Origin: Rhizopus sp. PT2906
Taxonomy: Eukaryota; Mucoromycota; Mucoromycetes; Mucorales; Rhizopodaceae
Direction of reading: 5' to 3'
Assembly (NCBI GenBank): GCA_025529335.1
Contig: JAMYHX010000011.1
Span: forward strand, 62,001-126,000
Length of the DNA: 64,000 nucleotides
Shown here piece by piece: positions 22,602 to 33,425 of the stretch. How positions within the stretch are numbered: the stretch's first letter is position 1; every line of letters starts with the position of its first letter. The position numbers and the translations under genes were made by a program. The notes beneath the pieces are model-generated. The model saw nothing but the letters and a program-made list of their open reading frames with translations, ran no database searches and had not been told where the DNA came from.

Positions 22602-24746
22602 TTAAGATACCAATGTTTCTTCACTGTCATGACTACGTAAAAGCCTACTTATTGATTCTCTTTGAAATATTCTACTGTCATTATTGCTATTACTATTGAT
22701 ATTATTATTGCTGCTATTGTTGGTGGTGGTACTGCTACTACTGCTACTGCTACTGTTACTACTACTGCTACTACTACTATTGTTGCTGTTGTTGTGATTG
22801 CTGATATTTCTATTAATAATAGTACCAGTAGAAGCAATAGTACTGATATCAGTGCTACTATTAAATTTTATATTGTGTCTATTTGTTGATAACTGAAGTG
22901 TAGAAGTGATAGATCTTGGTATCGAACGCGTTGTAATAAATCGGTGATTGACCTCTAATATGGCCTCATCTGGCACTGCTTCCAAAAACTCTTGTCGAAC
23001 AAAGGGTGGCATTTGTAAGAGAACGTTCGACTTGAGGACTGCACCATAATGTTTAAACATAAAATCCAACACGAGTAATTTGAGCCCTGTCTCTTCTGCC
23101 ATAATGGATTTTTCAAAGATCAAACCACAGTTTTGAATTGTCAAATGGTGACGATAGAGCACAACACAGCAGATCTTTTTAAGTCGGTGTAGGAGATACA
23201 TATTGGCTAGGACAAGCAAGTCGCAGACAACAGAGCAAGGTTCGTTCACGTCCAATGTATCATTGTACAAATATTTGAGAAAGGCCAAGACAACCTCGTA
23301 GCTCTCGGGTATTTCCATTCGCTTTTGTTGCGATTCAAGCATGCCTGATGTGTACATGTTTCTGAAATGCGGCCAGCGCGTGATAAGGATGACTTGGTGA
23401 ACATACAGCTCTTGACCGTTGGATGGAACGATGATGAAGTCGGATAGCTCTGGGTTGTTTAACAATTTTGAAAATTCCAAAGAGAACTGAACCTGAGGTA
23501 TATCATATAACCCCAGAAACTCGCTATGAATGACCAATGCGTCTCTGAAGTATAAAAGAAGTTAGTCTATAAATGACCAAAAAAAAAAAAAAAAAAAAGG
23601 AGAGAGAGAGAGAGAAAGGGGGTAGTTTACCTAAAATGGTCATAACCCTGAGGGCGATGTTGATCTGTATTGCCTAGAAAGAACAATTTGTTGACTCTGA
23701 CATGATCTGGGGTAGCACTGGTGACGATCGTAAAGTAGTTCCATCCACCAGTATCAAACAAAGAGTTACAGTCTTGTCTATGCCATTCAAGTGTATCTAG
23801 ATCAAGCATCCATAGACCATAGACATTATTTTCATGCTTTGAATAATCAGTCAAGTACTTTCCAAAGACAACCAGTTTGCCACAGACAGCTTCACAAAAG
23901 TGTTGACTTTTTAATAAAACCATCTGGCGTGATCCACTGAGGACAAGGTGAGGGGTATAAGGAGGTATATTGAGATTGAGAACAAACAGATCCGAGACTG
24001 TGTTGCCCTGTTCATCTTTACCAGCATAAATATACATTTTATGTCCAATTAAAGTAGCCGAGTGGTTGTAACGAGGGGGTATACCATGGTATCTTGTCCA
24101 CATAAAGGTTGTTAAATCTAATACACTTAATTCATCTAAAACATATGTACCTAAGTAGTACACATAGTATGAGTAACGTACCAACCCCTTTTCTTTTCCT
24201 TACACTCTGGGTTCTTTGCAAATCCACCATAAATAAATAACTTGTTGTCATACACAACTGCACTGTGTAAATATCTGGCAGGTACTACGTCCTTCAACTC
24301 TGGCTGAATCCATGTTGAGGTTTCTATATCAAATATATGAACGTCATTACAATACTCTTGGGATTCATTACATCCACCTACAGTAGAAGGGCTTTTTCTT
24401 AGATTTGATAATTGACTAAAAGGCTGCAAGGCCATATTTACCAAATATAACAATACAATGATTCCACAAGGTAGCTGTATGACCATATCTTTTACATGGT
24501 GGAATGCCTTTCACATTCTAAGAAATGATGTTAATGTTGTTCATCCATATGTCGTCATCAACTCACTTGAACTTTCTCCCACTTCATGGTTGTCAAATCA
24601 AGTAGGTGTAAATCATTTGTCACGGTATGTCCACCACCTCCAAACACATAAAATCGGTCATCGACTTTGACAAAGCTCGGACGCCACAGTCCGACAAGAT
24701 TGGCTCCTGTTGTTCTGATGGCCTGTGCTGCTCGCATAAATGACAT
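22602..24746 (-). CDS. Kelch-repeat and BTB domain protein (LZTR1/Ral2-like architecture)
   Basis: Minus-strand gene with exons 24746-24567, 24517-24442, 24377 to about 24194, about 24150 to 23630 region and about 23545 to 22602. Kelch repeats come first: FVKVDDRFYVFGGGGHTVTN, PPCKRYGHTATLWNHCIVIF, ARYLHSAVVYDNKLFIYGGF and RYNHSATLIGHKMYIYAGKD. A BTB domain follows, with LSDFIIVPSNGQELYVHQVI, HFRNMYTSGMLES and a BACK-like extension. Kelch before BTB is the layout of animal LZTR1 and S. pombe Ral2, both tied to Ras control, but orthology is inference. The C-terminal tail is a Ser/Asn/Thr tract encoded by trinucleotide repeats at about 22690-22860. Confidence 0.83.
22680..22860 (+). repeat. Trinucleotide microsatellite (ACT/ATT-type) in the kelch-BTB gene
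   Basis: An imperfect trinucleotide tract written on the plus strand as (tac/tat/tgc)n. On the minus strand it is read as AGT/AAT codons and makes the Ser/Asn-rich C-terminal tail of the kelch-BTB protein. Open frames on the other strand and in other frames here are artefacts of the repeat. Confidence 0.85.
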
Positions 24747-25825
24747 TTTTAAAAAAAATGCAAATAAAAAGAATGAAATAAAGGGAAAGAAAAAAGGGAA
24801 AAGAATTTTTTTGTTGTTAAAGATTCTTTTAGAAGAGAGAAAAAAGGGGAAAAAAAGGCAAAGTTTGAATCACACAAATAATTCGTATATGTTTATATTA
24901 TTTTTTATATTCCCGCCTTGTATAAAAACACATATAAAAAGATCTTCTCTACCTCACTGCCTCCCCCTCTCCTTTTACTCTCCTATGTGTAAACATTTGA
25001 AATGTTACAATGCATCAGTCAGGAACAAGCATATTTGTGTAACATTCTTCAGGAATAAATACAGTCAACAAACAAACAGACTTGTCTATATGACACTATT
25101 TACATTTCTGTTCTTTCATTTTCTAATTCTGTAAAAAATAAAAGAAAAAGATGATGCCATTGATAGAAACATGAATTTATATTGTCATGGAAACCAAATT
25201 ATATAATTTCTATTAAATAAATCACAGAATCAAAAAATCAAAAAAAAAAGAGACAGAGAGAGAAAGAAAGAAAGAAAACATTGTGAAACAAACAAAGTCA
25301 AAGTTCACTTTTAAATACACAAGATGATACAATGTGTAAATGAAAGAGAAGAAAGGGGGAATGATGAGATGAAAAAGATCATTACTACTCTTCCCCTTTC
25401 TTTCGTTTTAAAGAAAGGAGCAAAATGAATATTATTAAAGAAAAGAGGAGTATCAATGATTTCTAGACCAGAAAAAGGAATAAAGTTTATTGACCGCGTG
25501 CTACATTAATTATAATTAGGGGCCGACTATGATCTTTATCTATTTTTTTTTCTTCTTTTCTCTATCTTTTTGATTGTTCTTGAATATTAACTTGCATAAA
25601 GAGAACAAAGAAATTATAAACAGTCAATTTTGACATTTAAAAGAAATAACTTTCTTTTCTCTCTCTTTTGTATAAATACACACCTACTTCACTTATATAT
25701 ACGCACACACTAAAATATATATATATATATACACTCCCCTCCTCTCTCTCTCTCTCTCCTATCCTCCCCTTCTCTTTCTTTTCTCTTTTTATTATTATTA
25801 TTTATAAGCAGTATATTATATACCT
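24747..25825. other. 1.1-kb divergent intergenic region (kelch-BTB / CLA4)
   Basis: Rich in A, AG and CT tracts: A-rich at 24745-24860, (GAAA)n near 25255-25275, (AT)n at about 25712-25732 and a (CT)n tract at 25740-25760 just before the CLA4 start, a common fungal promoter pattern. A 155-codon open frame at 24667-25134 (+) is antisense to the first kelch exon and then low-complexity, so I do not call it. Confidence 0.6.
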
Positions 25826-28105
25826 ATGACTGAAATCGTAAAGGAAGGTTACTTGAATGTCAAAGAAGACGGTTTGAGAGCCTGGATTTGGTCAAAACGA
25901 TACTGTGTTTTAAGAGATCAGGCTCTGACTTTTCATAGAAATGAGGTAATGACTCCATCATCTGATTATATATATACTAATTCTATATAGCAATCTGGAC
26001 AATGTGTTGCTCTCATCTTTTTAAAAGAAATCACTTCAGTCACTCGAACCGATTTGAAACCTTACTGCTTTGAAGTTGCCACCAAAGACAAAACGTATTA
26101 TATTGCTTGCAAAAATGATGGAGAATTATATTCCTGGATGGATGAGATATATAACGTAAGTTTACATATAATCTAATGCATCGAATCTAATAAGAAAAAT
26201 AGAGATCGACAGTGGGAGCTTCAGGACCAACTAATTTTGTTCATGAGGTCCATGTTGGATTTGATCCACATACAGGTGCATTTACTGTAAGTCTTTATTT
26301 TATTGTGTATACATAATTAATTATGTGTGTTACAGGGATTGCCCGACCAATGGACCAAACTATTGAAAGGCTCAGCCATTACAGCAGAAGACGCTGCCAA
26401 GAATCCTCAAGCAGTTTTGGATGTACTCGAATTCTATACAGAACAAACAAAACGAGAAGCAGAAGAATATGGTACTTCCAATTTACAAGGTGCTGTCGAA
26501 AGAATGAGTGATGATCGCTGGGCTGCTCTTATTCAAGAATCAAAACAGACCAAACCAGTACCCCATAGACCTGCACCTCCTAGACCTGCTCCTCCTCCAC
26601 CTATCGCTAGACGTCCTCAGGATATTCATGATATGATGGATGAATTGTCCATCAAGAGTGTAAGATTACTTTTTTTTCGTTATGTTAGTCATCTCATTTC
26701 ATTGTTGTATTAGCCCAAGTCACCCATTGATCCACGTTATTCACCTAGTGATCGTCTACCTCCTTCACCTGTAAGTTTTTTCTTTTTTTCTGGGGTCTAT
26801 TTTTAAAACTAAACTCATACTTAAAAAACGTGCTAGGGATATCCCAGACCCGAGCCTTCCAAGTCTCAGAGAACTCCCGCTCGTACAACAAGTTTCTCTG
26901 CTCATGATGAAAGAGTCTTGAGAGAACGTGAACGAGTGGAAATGGAAATGCGTGAAAAGGAAAAGAGATTGAGAGAACAAGAAAGAACTCAGCGTGAAAG
27001 AGAAAAGGCAGCTCAACAAGTATCTGCTCCTAAAAAGAAGGTCGAGCAGCGTATCAGTACGATGAACGAGGCCCAAGTGATGGAATATCTTAGTAAAGTA
27101 ACATGATAAAGATGCATGCACAAGAAACTCATTATCATATAGAAAACGTTGTTACTGCTGGTGATCCAAATGAATCTTATAAAAAACTGAAGCGTGTTGG
27201 TCAAGGGTAACTCATAGATATATACAAAAAGGGGGGAATAGAAAGAACTCATCATATTTGTATAGTGCATCTGGATCTGTTTATGTCGCCTTATCACTTG
27301 CCACTAACACCAAGGTTGCCATTAAGCAAATGGATCTTAGTAGCCAACCCCGTAAGGATTTGATTGTCACAGAAATCTTGGTCATGAAGGAATCTCAACA
27401 TCCCAATATTGTCAACTACTTGGACTCCTTCTTGATTAGAAACAATGATCTTTGGGTCGTCATGGAATATATGGAAGGTGGTGCCTTGACAGATGTGATT
27501 GATAACAATACCATGACTGAGCAACAGATTGCTACTGTTTGCCATGAGGTAAGTTATATAAGTAAGGAGAGAATAACAACTGATGAATGTTTATATAGAC
27601 AACGGCTGGTCTTTTGCACTTGCACAGTCAAAATATCCTCCACAGAGATATCAAATCAGACAACATTCTACTGAACGCTCATGGTCAGGTCAAGATCAGT
27701 GACTTTGGTTTCTGTGCCAAGTTAACTGATCAAAGAAGAAAGCGTGCCACTATGGTAGGTACACCTTACTGGATGGCTCCTGAAGTTGTCAAGCAAAAGG
27801 AGTACGGTGCCAAGGTTGACATTTGGTCTCTTGGTATCATGGCTATTGAAATGATCGAAAACGAGCCTCCTTATTTGGATGAAGAACCCTTGAAGGCCCT
27901 TTATTTGATTGCCACGAATGGTACACCTACGTTGAAGAACCCAGAAAGACTTTCTAAAGAACTCAAGAGTTTCTTGGCTGTCTGTTTATGTGTTGATGTT
28001 CGATCAAGAGCTACTGCTGAAGAGCTAATGCAACATGAATTCTTAAAGAAGGCAGGTCCTTTAGAAATACTGGCACCTTTACTTAAATTCAAAAATAAAC
28101 ATTAA
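25826..28105 (+). CDS. CLA4: PAK-family kinase with PH and CRIB domains (Cla4-type)
   Basis: Cdc42-effector kinase for polarity and septation. Nine exons: 25826-25945, 25991-26155, 26203-26286, 26336-26659, 26714-26770, 26837-27092, 27143-27206, 27266-27548 and 27599-28105, giving 619 aa. A PH domain opens the protein (EGYLNVKEDGLRAWIWSKRY through SWMDEIYN). The CRIB motif reads GPTNFVHEVHVGFDPHTGAF. A Pro-rich stretch (RPAPPRPAPPPP), a basic coiled region (RERERVEMEMREKEKRL), then the kinase: GQGASGSVYVA, VAIKQMDL, HRDIKSDNILL, SDFGFCAKL and GTPYWMAPEVV. The PH-CRIB-kinase order separates Cla4 from Ste20. Codon use is cleaner than in flanking genes, suggesting good expression. Confidence 0.94.
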
Positions 28106-28145
28106 ATAGTCTCCCCCTTTTTTTCTTGATTTTACAGCTAATCCT

Positions 28146-29009
28146 TTATTCATCATCATCGTCCCTTCTGGATCCTAATCTTTGCTTTAAGTGATCAGGG
28201 ATATCACGTTTAATAGGAGAGGCTGATCGACTGCTCCTTCTTTCTCTTCGTCCTCTGCCTCGTGGTCTTTCTTCAGTCACTCGGTTTCCTAATCGTTCAA
28301 ACACACTTCGTCCATCTCCTCCGTTCTTGCTCATCCTATCTATTAATTCTCTTCGAGCCTCTGCCTTGTCCTTGGGCAATTTTTCATTCTGAATGCCATA
28401 GATCTTATAATATCGGCTTCTTTCTCTGGCTCCTTGTCGTTTTATATCTTCATCTGTTGCGATACGAATCAATAATTGATCGCAGGTGATGTCATCAGAC
28501 ACAAACGGTTTAGCCTTTTGCAAGGTTTTATGGTCCATGTCTGTTGCTTCAATCAATATACTTTCAGCCATCTTTTTAGCATCCTCTGCTGTATCGAATA
28601 CAAGATTACCTAATATATATATATATCATTAAAAAATATTGAATAGAAGAAGAGACAAAAAAAAAACTATGCGTGTCTTTACAAGAACTGTCATCAATCC
28701 ATTCAACCTTTTGTAATGTTTCAGGACGACCAGCATATGTCTTGACATCCTCCGTACTCATCTCGTTCACACCGTACAAATAAATGGCAGTGGGTCGAGG
28801 TAAAGCTTCAAAGCGATCCATGGGTTCATCAGCGACTAATTGTATGTTAGATTCGATTATGGGTTCTTCGGGAACTTGAACATCATCATGAGTCAATTCT
28901 TGTTCCAATTCCAAGTCTATACATATATTATAAATATAGTCTGATAAACAGCTAATTGCACACGTAAGAATACTGTATAACCTAAGTCCATCACTTCCTT
29001 GTCATCCAT
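28146..29009 (-). CDS. NCBP3: NCBP3-like nuclear cap-binding/mRNA export factor
   Basis: Starts at 29009 with MDDKEVMDLD, where the first intron splits the last codon (exon 29009-28982), and ends at 28146. The RRM-like core has TAIYLYGVNEMSTEDVKTY, VEWIDDSSC and, across an intron, LVFDTAEDAKKMAESIL; this mirrors NCBP3 (C17orf85), whose motif includes GV-x-x-MST-x-DV and EWLDD-S-CN. Then GARERSRYYKIYG and an Arg/Ser/Asp-rich tail (RGRGRRERRSSRSASP). In animals NCBP3 joins cap-binding and TREX export complexes. Fungal function is inferred. Its stop lies 40 bases past the CLA4 stop, a tight convergent pair. Confidence 0.75.
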
Positions 29010-29080
29010 GATAATCACACAAATAAAAAAGAAAAAAAGAAAAATTATTTCTTTTCTCTCTCTCTCTTTTTCATTTATAT

Positions 29081-30499
29081 ATGCAACAAACACTGGCATT
29101 CAATAAGTTGTGGTCAACAAAGTTACATGATTCTGTCAATTGTTTAGCTGTTGGAAAGCCATTCTTGGAAGACTTTAGTGAAGAAAATGACATTTTGATT
29201 GGCACAACAGCTGGACGCGTACTTATTCTGAATCAAACAAAGGTAACAAAGAGTCACTGTATGGACTAGAGAGCTGAACAGTACATGCTTTATAGCCTGT
29301 AGAATGCCTATTAGAAACAAAAGGAGGATCTATTCAAGCCATCAAGTTACATGATCTAACAGGTTTTGGTGAATTGGATCTTGCCGTTGGTGACTGCGAT
29401 GGTGTTGTTACATTGTTCTCAAGGCAAAAGATCTTAAGTAAAAGAGAGTTGGGTTCGGCTATTACGGATATTGTTGTATATAATGACTTGGGTTAGTATT
29501 ATGTATATACTCTTTATGCTCATATTAACTTTGAAGGTAGTTGGAGGATGTGAGATTATCGCGGGTGATATGGGTGGTGTAGTCACTAGTTTCCAACAAC
29601 ATGATGCCTTGTGGAAAATAAATATAGCAGAAGAATCGTTAAAGTTATCTACAATCGGAATGGTACATAAGTAACATTATACAACCTGAAGAAAAAAAAA
29701 GGCAATAACTTATGCTAGCTCCTTCCCTTTATATATATCTCTCCTTTAGAAAGGTCGTAGATTGCCTAGTGTTCAATGCATGCTTTCGGCCATCATGAAG
29801 GATAGATATGGTATGGATATGGCCTGTTTACTTGTCTGCGATGGCTGGCCCTTTGTCCATTTTATTCAGGATGGTGAAAGATTTATGTCATTAAAGACAC
29901 CCGCAGTCATTCAATCGGTAAGCAGCACTTTTGGTAGATCAAAGAGAGGCGTATTTATATCATTTCTAGATTTGTGCAGGAAACTTTATTGATATGAATA
30001 CTATGCGAAGATTTAAGCCAACCAGTAAGGCCAGAGAGAGCCATACAAAGTTAGATGATCAGCAGATCCTATTAGGAGGGAAGGATGGCTATGTCTATAT
30101 CATGATTAACTTTGAAGTAAGCATAAAAAAATATAAACAGAGCATCATGTCTGACTCCCATTAATGTGTATGTAGATATACCCTTGGATAAAGGTTGACT
30201 TTCCTATTACAAATATTCAAAGATGGAGACCATCAGACCTCAAGGAACATGAAGTAGATCTTTTAATATGTACGGGCCATTCGAATCAAGTACTTGTTTT
30301 CCAAAATGGAGAGGTAAAGAAAGACATTGAGTATATCTTTTGGAACTCATAAAACTGTAATTAGAAAATATCAACTATACAAACACTAGATTGGCCACTT
30401 GCAGTAACTCTGGGGGATGTGAATGCGGATGGAAAAGACGAACTTATACTGGGATTATTGAATCAAACGATTGATGTATATGAATGTGAAATCAAATAA
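29081..30499 (+). CDS. FG-GAP/beta-propeller repeat protein, unnamed
   Basis: Spliced gene on the plus strand. The start MQQTLAFNKLWSTKLHD lies 72 bases from the divergent NCBP3-like start. Exons join through short introns near 29240, 29490, 29665, 29918, 30116 and 30316; for example AVIQS joins ICAGNFIDMN. Repeating blades are visible: ENDILIGTTAGRVLILN, ELDLAVGDCDGVVTLFSRQ, CEIIAGDMGGVVTSFQQ, LLGGKDGYVYIMINFE and LGDVNADGKDELILGLLNQT, the last with the Asp-rich FG-GAP calcium loop. No signal peptide, so probably cytosolic. It may be a distant ITFG2- or BBS-like propeller, but I cannot tell which; the name is left open. Confidence 0.65.
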
Positions 30500-30522
30500 A
30501 TATTTATTATGTGTGTAGGGTA

Positions 30523-32188
30523 TCAATGTGTTTGACTTGTTCGCTTAAGAGTCCCTTTGACTTGAAGCATCATAAAAACGCTTGCAAACATGGCTAGTGT
30601 TAAGCAAACAATGGGTAGTCGCATAGAGAATCTATCTGCAGGATTTTCACTCCAACCCATCAGTGCGACTAAAAGGACGCCTCCGATATTCCCTCCTGTA
30701 AATAGATAGCCTGTAGGTATAATCTCGCTGATTGGATAAAATAGTTCACTGGCAAATTGGAAAATGGCAGGTGCAATGGCTATTCATAAAGTAAAATAAG
30801 TTCATAAAAAATGTTGTTTATAATAATCTTTTTACCATAAGAAGCTATACCAAAGCCAATACTGATACGAATTGAGTTAATACAACTACACAAAACATAT
30901 ATCATGTCTTACCATGTAATCACAACACCAACTAAGGATTGTACTTCGGTTGCAATGTACAGTCCTAATATTGTAAATGCAGACAAAAGTGACAATAGTG
31001 TACAAGATTTCCTATATTTTAGTGTCTTGTCAAGATAATAACCCGTAGAGATACTTGCAAACGACCCACCAAAGAGCATGACGGCGCCTAAAATGCCGAC
31101 ATATTTCTCATTCATTTGGAGATGAAAGGGTGGAATGAGTATCTGTGCGAGCAAAGTGATGATTGCACATTGTCCTCCCATAATGATACTATAAGCACCT
31201 AGCATGTAGATAAAATCCTTTTGTTTCCATAGTTTAATAGCTTGTTCGGTAGAATTCATACCGATCATCATACTGAAATTTGGTTAATAAACAACTTGCA
31301 AAGAAGTAAAAGCAATCTACCTTCGCCAATAAGGTGGCTGTCGTTCAAATGAGATCCAGATCAAGAAGAGAACTATTAGACACATGATACACTTTTTATT
31401 AGTTAGCAATATATAGTTTTTTTTTTATACATAAACACATTTACCTGAATAAAGAGTAAATTTGGTATGTCTACTTTGCTAGTAGATTGCTTCACAATTA
31501 TCGGTGTCAAGGCACATCCTACGCCAATGCCTAAGTTATTAGCTGAAACAGCTATTGAAGTAGCAATGTTGACTTCATCTTCGGGAAACCATGCGACAGC
31601 CAGTTGAGGAGGTATAGCAAGCATAAATACTTGTGCTTTTTATATAAAAAAGAATGTCAAATCTTTCTTTTCTTTTACAAGTAATATCTATATAAAATCT
31701 ACCAACAGCAGCTATTGTCTGTCCTATAAATAATATAATGAACCCATAGAGCGAAGGTACCGCACCTAACCATCGTATACAGCCAGCCAATGCATTTAAA
31801 ATAGCTCCAATAAGAATACCACGTCGAAGTCCACTTCCTGGTTTATGATTAGGTATTGGATCTTCAAAGTACTTGAAAGTGAATTGAATGGCAAAAGGGT
31901 AGATGAGCATGTATATTGAAGACAAGAAATTGATGGCATTTGTGGTGTATGTATTAGTGACTTGGAAGTAATACTGAGTAAATATATAGAGACATGGTGC
32001 AAATGTGATCCACCTATTCAACAAAAAAAAAAGTATAAAAAAGAGACACACAGCTCATCAGCAGTTAACACAAACATTAAGGCACTTGAAAACGAAAAGA
32101 ACGAAAAAGACAGCAAAATGAGCCATCTCCAATTGTCCTTACGTTTTGTTACTAAAGGCTCAAGTTCTTCTCGACGATCAAAAAGCAT
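30523..32188 (-). CDS. MFS transporter of the SLC49 (FLVCR/DIRC2-like) family
   Basis: Twelve-helix major facilitator. The start at 32188 gives MLFDRREELEPLV, a basic and acidic cytosolic lead, then KDNWRWLILLSFSFFSFSSA; the first intron joins ALM to WITFAPCLYIFTQYYF. Other marks are NFLSSIYMLIYPFA, GGCIRWLGA-type helix (ALAGCIRWLGAVPSLYGF), LAIPPQLAVAWFPEDEVNIA, SIAVSANNLGIGVG and, in the C half, GAVMLFGGSFASISTGYYLD. WFPEDE and NNLGIGVG are FLVCR/DIRC2-like. Animal relatives carry choline, heme or pyrimidinone-like cargo; substrate here is unknown. The stop faces the FG-GAP gene stop 23 bases away. Confidence 0.8.
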
Positions 32189-33009
32189 AAAAAAACAAAG
32201 AAAATGAGGTCAATCTTTATCTTGCCTGTATCTGATAAAGTCAGCTGCCCATCAACTAGAAGAAAATGTGATATCAAAAGGGACATTATCAAGGAGATAG
32301 TAAAATTCATTTTTGCATTGAACCTATTTAATGATAACACACGCAAAGTTTATTATTTGAATATCTGTTTAATGACCCTTTTTTCTCTCTTTCTCTCGCT
32401 AGAAATAACTATATGTCCTTCAGCCAATCAGATGGCTCTTAATATCAAAGACGCTTTTGGAGCTTGGATGACTACTTGTGCAGTTCAAATAAGCTAAGCT
32501 ATTCTTGATATCATATCAAAACTCCTGTCTCATTCAAGTAATGAACATACCTACGAATAAGTGGCTAACAGCAAAGCTAGAGCCTCCTGTACAAGAGCTG
32601 TTCGACTATATCCTAGACTGTTGAAACATGTATCTCTTAAAAGGTATAACCAATCCGTAACAATAATGCGGAAATAGGAAGAGAAAAAAAGAGCTTGTAA
32701 CCAGTCACTTGCTACAAAAGATAGTCTCTAACAAATATTGGGAAAGTAGAGAGCACGCAGAATCAAAGAAAGGCTGTTATAAAGCCAAAAGTCAAATCAA
32801 TGAGGGCATTGAATGAATATGAAAGTAGTCATTTTATGAAGACCAAAGATGTTGCAAAATAGGCAAGGTTAAAAGCATTCTGTACGTCTGTTCCAATATG
32901 TATACCATGTAATAAAGAGGTATGGTGCAATTTATTCAGTAAAATAAGCGTTTTAATACACGTCAATAAACAAAAAAGCTATTCCATACCATTAGTCAAC
33001 AAGCCACAA
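32189..33009. other. Intergenic, no gene recognised
   Basis: A 97-codon open frame at 32204-32497 (+) overlaps the transporter promoter and has no motif I know. The rest is AT-rich with scattered stops. It grades into the transposase relic at about 33010. Confidence 0.5.
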
Positions 33010-33425
33010 ACAAACAGGTAATGAATGTTGTTCTTCTTTGCTCTGTTTACTGTTGCTTTCATAGAAATGACTGGTTTCACAAAGTCCTTCGGGACCATGT
33101 CTTTGTGTGTTTCATAACCTTTTTCAAGCCATACATGGTCCTCAGGCCGATTTCATTGGGCTTTTATCTCTGTCTTCATTTGGCCCAGAGATTTTCAATG
33201 GGGTTTAAATCGGGTGATTGCGCGGGCTATTACAATTTTTCAAATCCATGCTCTTCCCTCTACTTCCTTGCATAATTTTGCAGTGTGAACAGGCGCATTA
33301 TCTTTCATAAGGATTGAGTTTTGCAAGTTGTTGTAAAACTCCAGTAAAACTGGTTCATACGCCTGTTCTACAAAATCCACTGCAGTGCGTTTACCTTTCT
33401 TTATAAACATCAGAGATTTAATATC
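33010..33425 (-). mobile_element. Tc1/mariner transposase fragment (broken)
   Basis: C-terminal part of a DDE transposase on the minus strand. Reading from about 33420 down: KKGKRTAVDFVEQAYEPVL, FYNNLQNSILMKDNAPVHTA, then a stop inside the W/I stretch, and after a frame change SPDLNPIENLWAK. D-N-A-P-x-H and SPDLNPIENLW are the second and third catalytic regions of Tc1/mariner enzymes. The N-terminal half is absent and at least two stops and a frame shift interrupt it. No terminal inverted repeats could be identified by eye. Confidence 0.8.

Noticed and set aside
22649..22889. Val/Ala- and Thr/Ile-rich open frames in both directions
   Set aside because: They are alternative readings of the trinucleotide repeat that encodes the kelch-BTB tail.
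24667..25134. 155-codon plus-strand open frame
   Set aside because: Its first part is antisense to the first kelch exon and the rest is A-rich low complexity with Lys/Phe runs; no protein motif.
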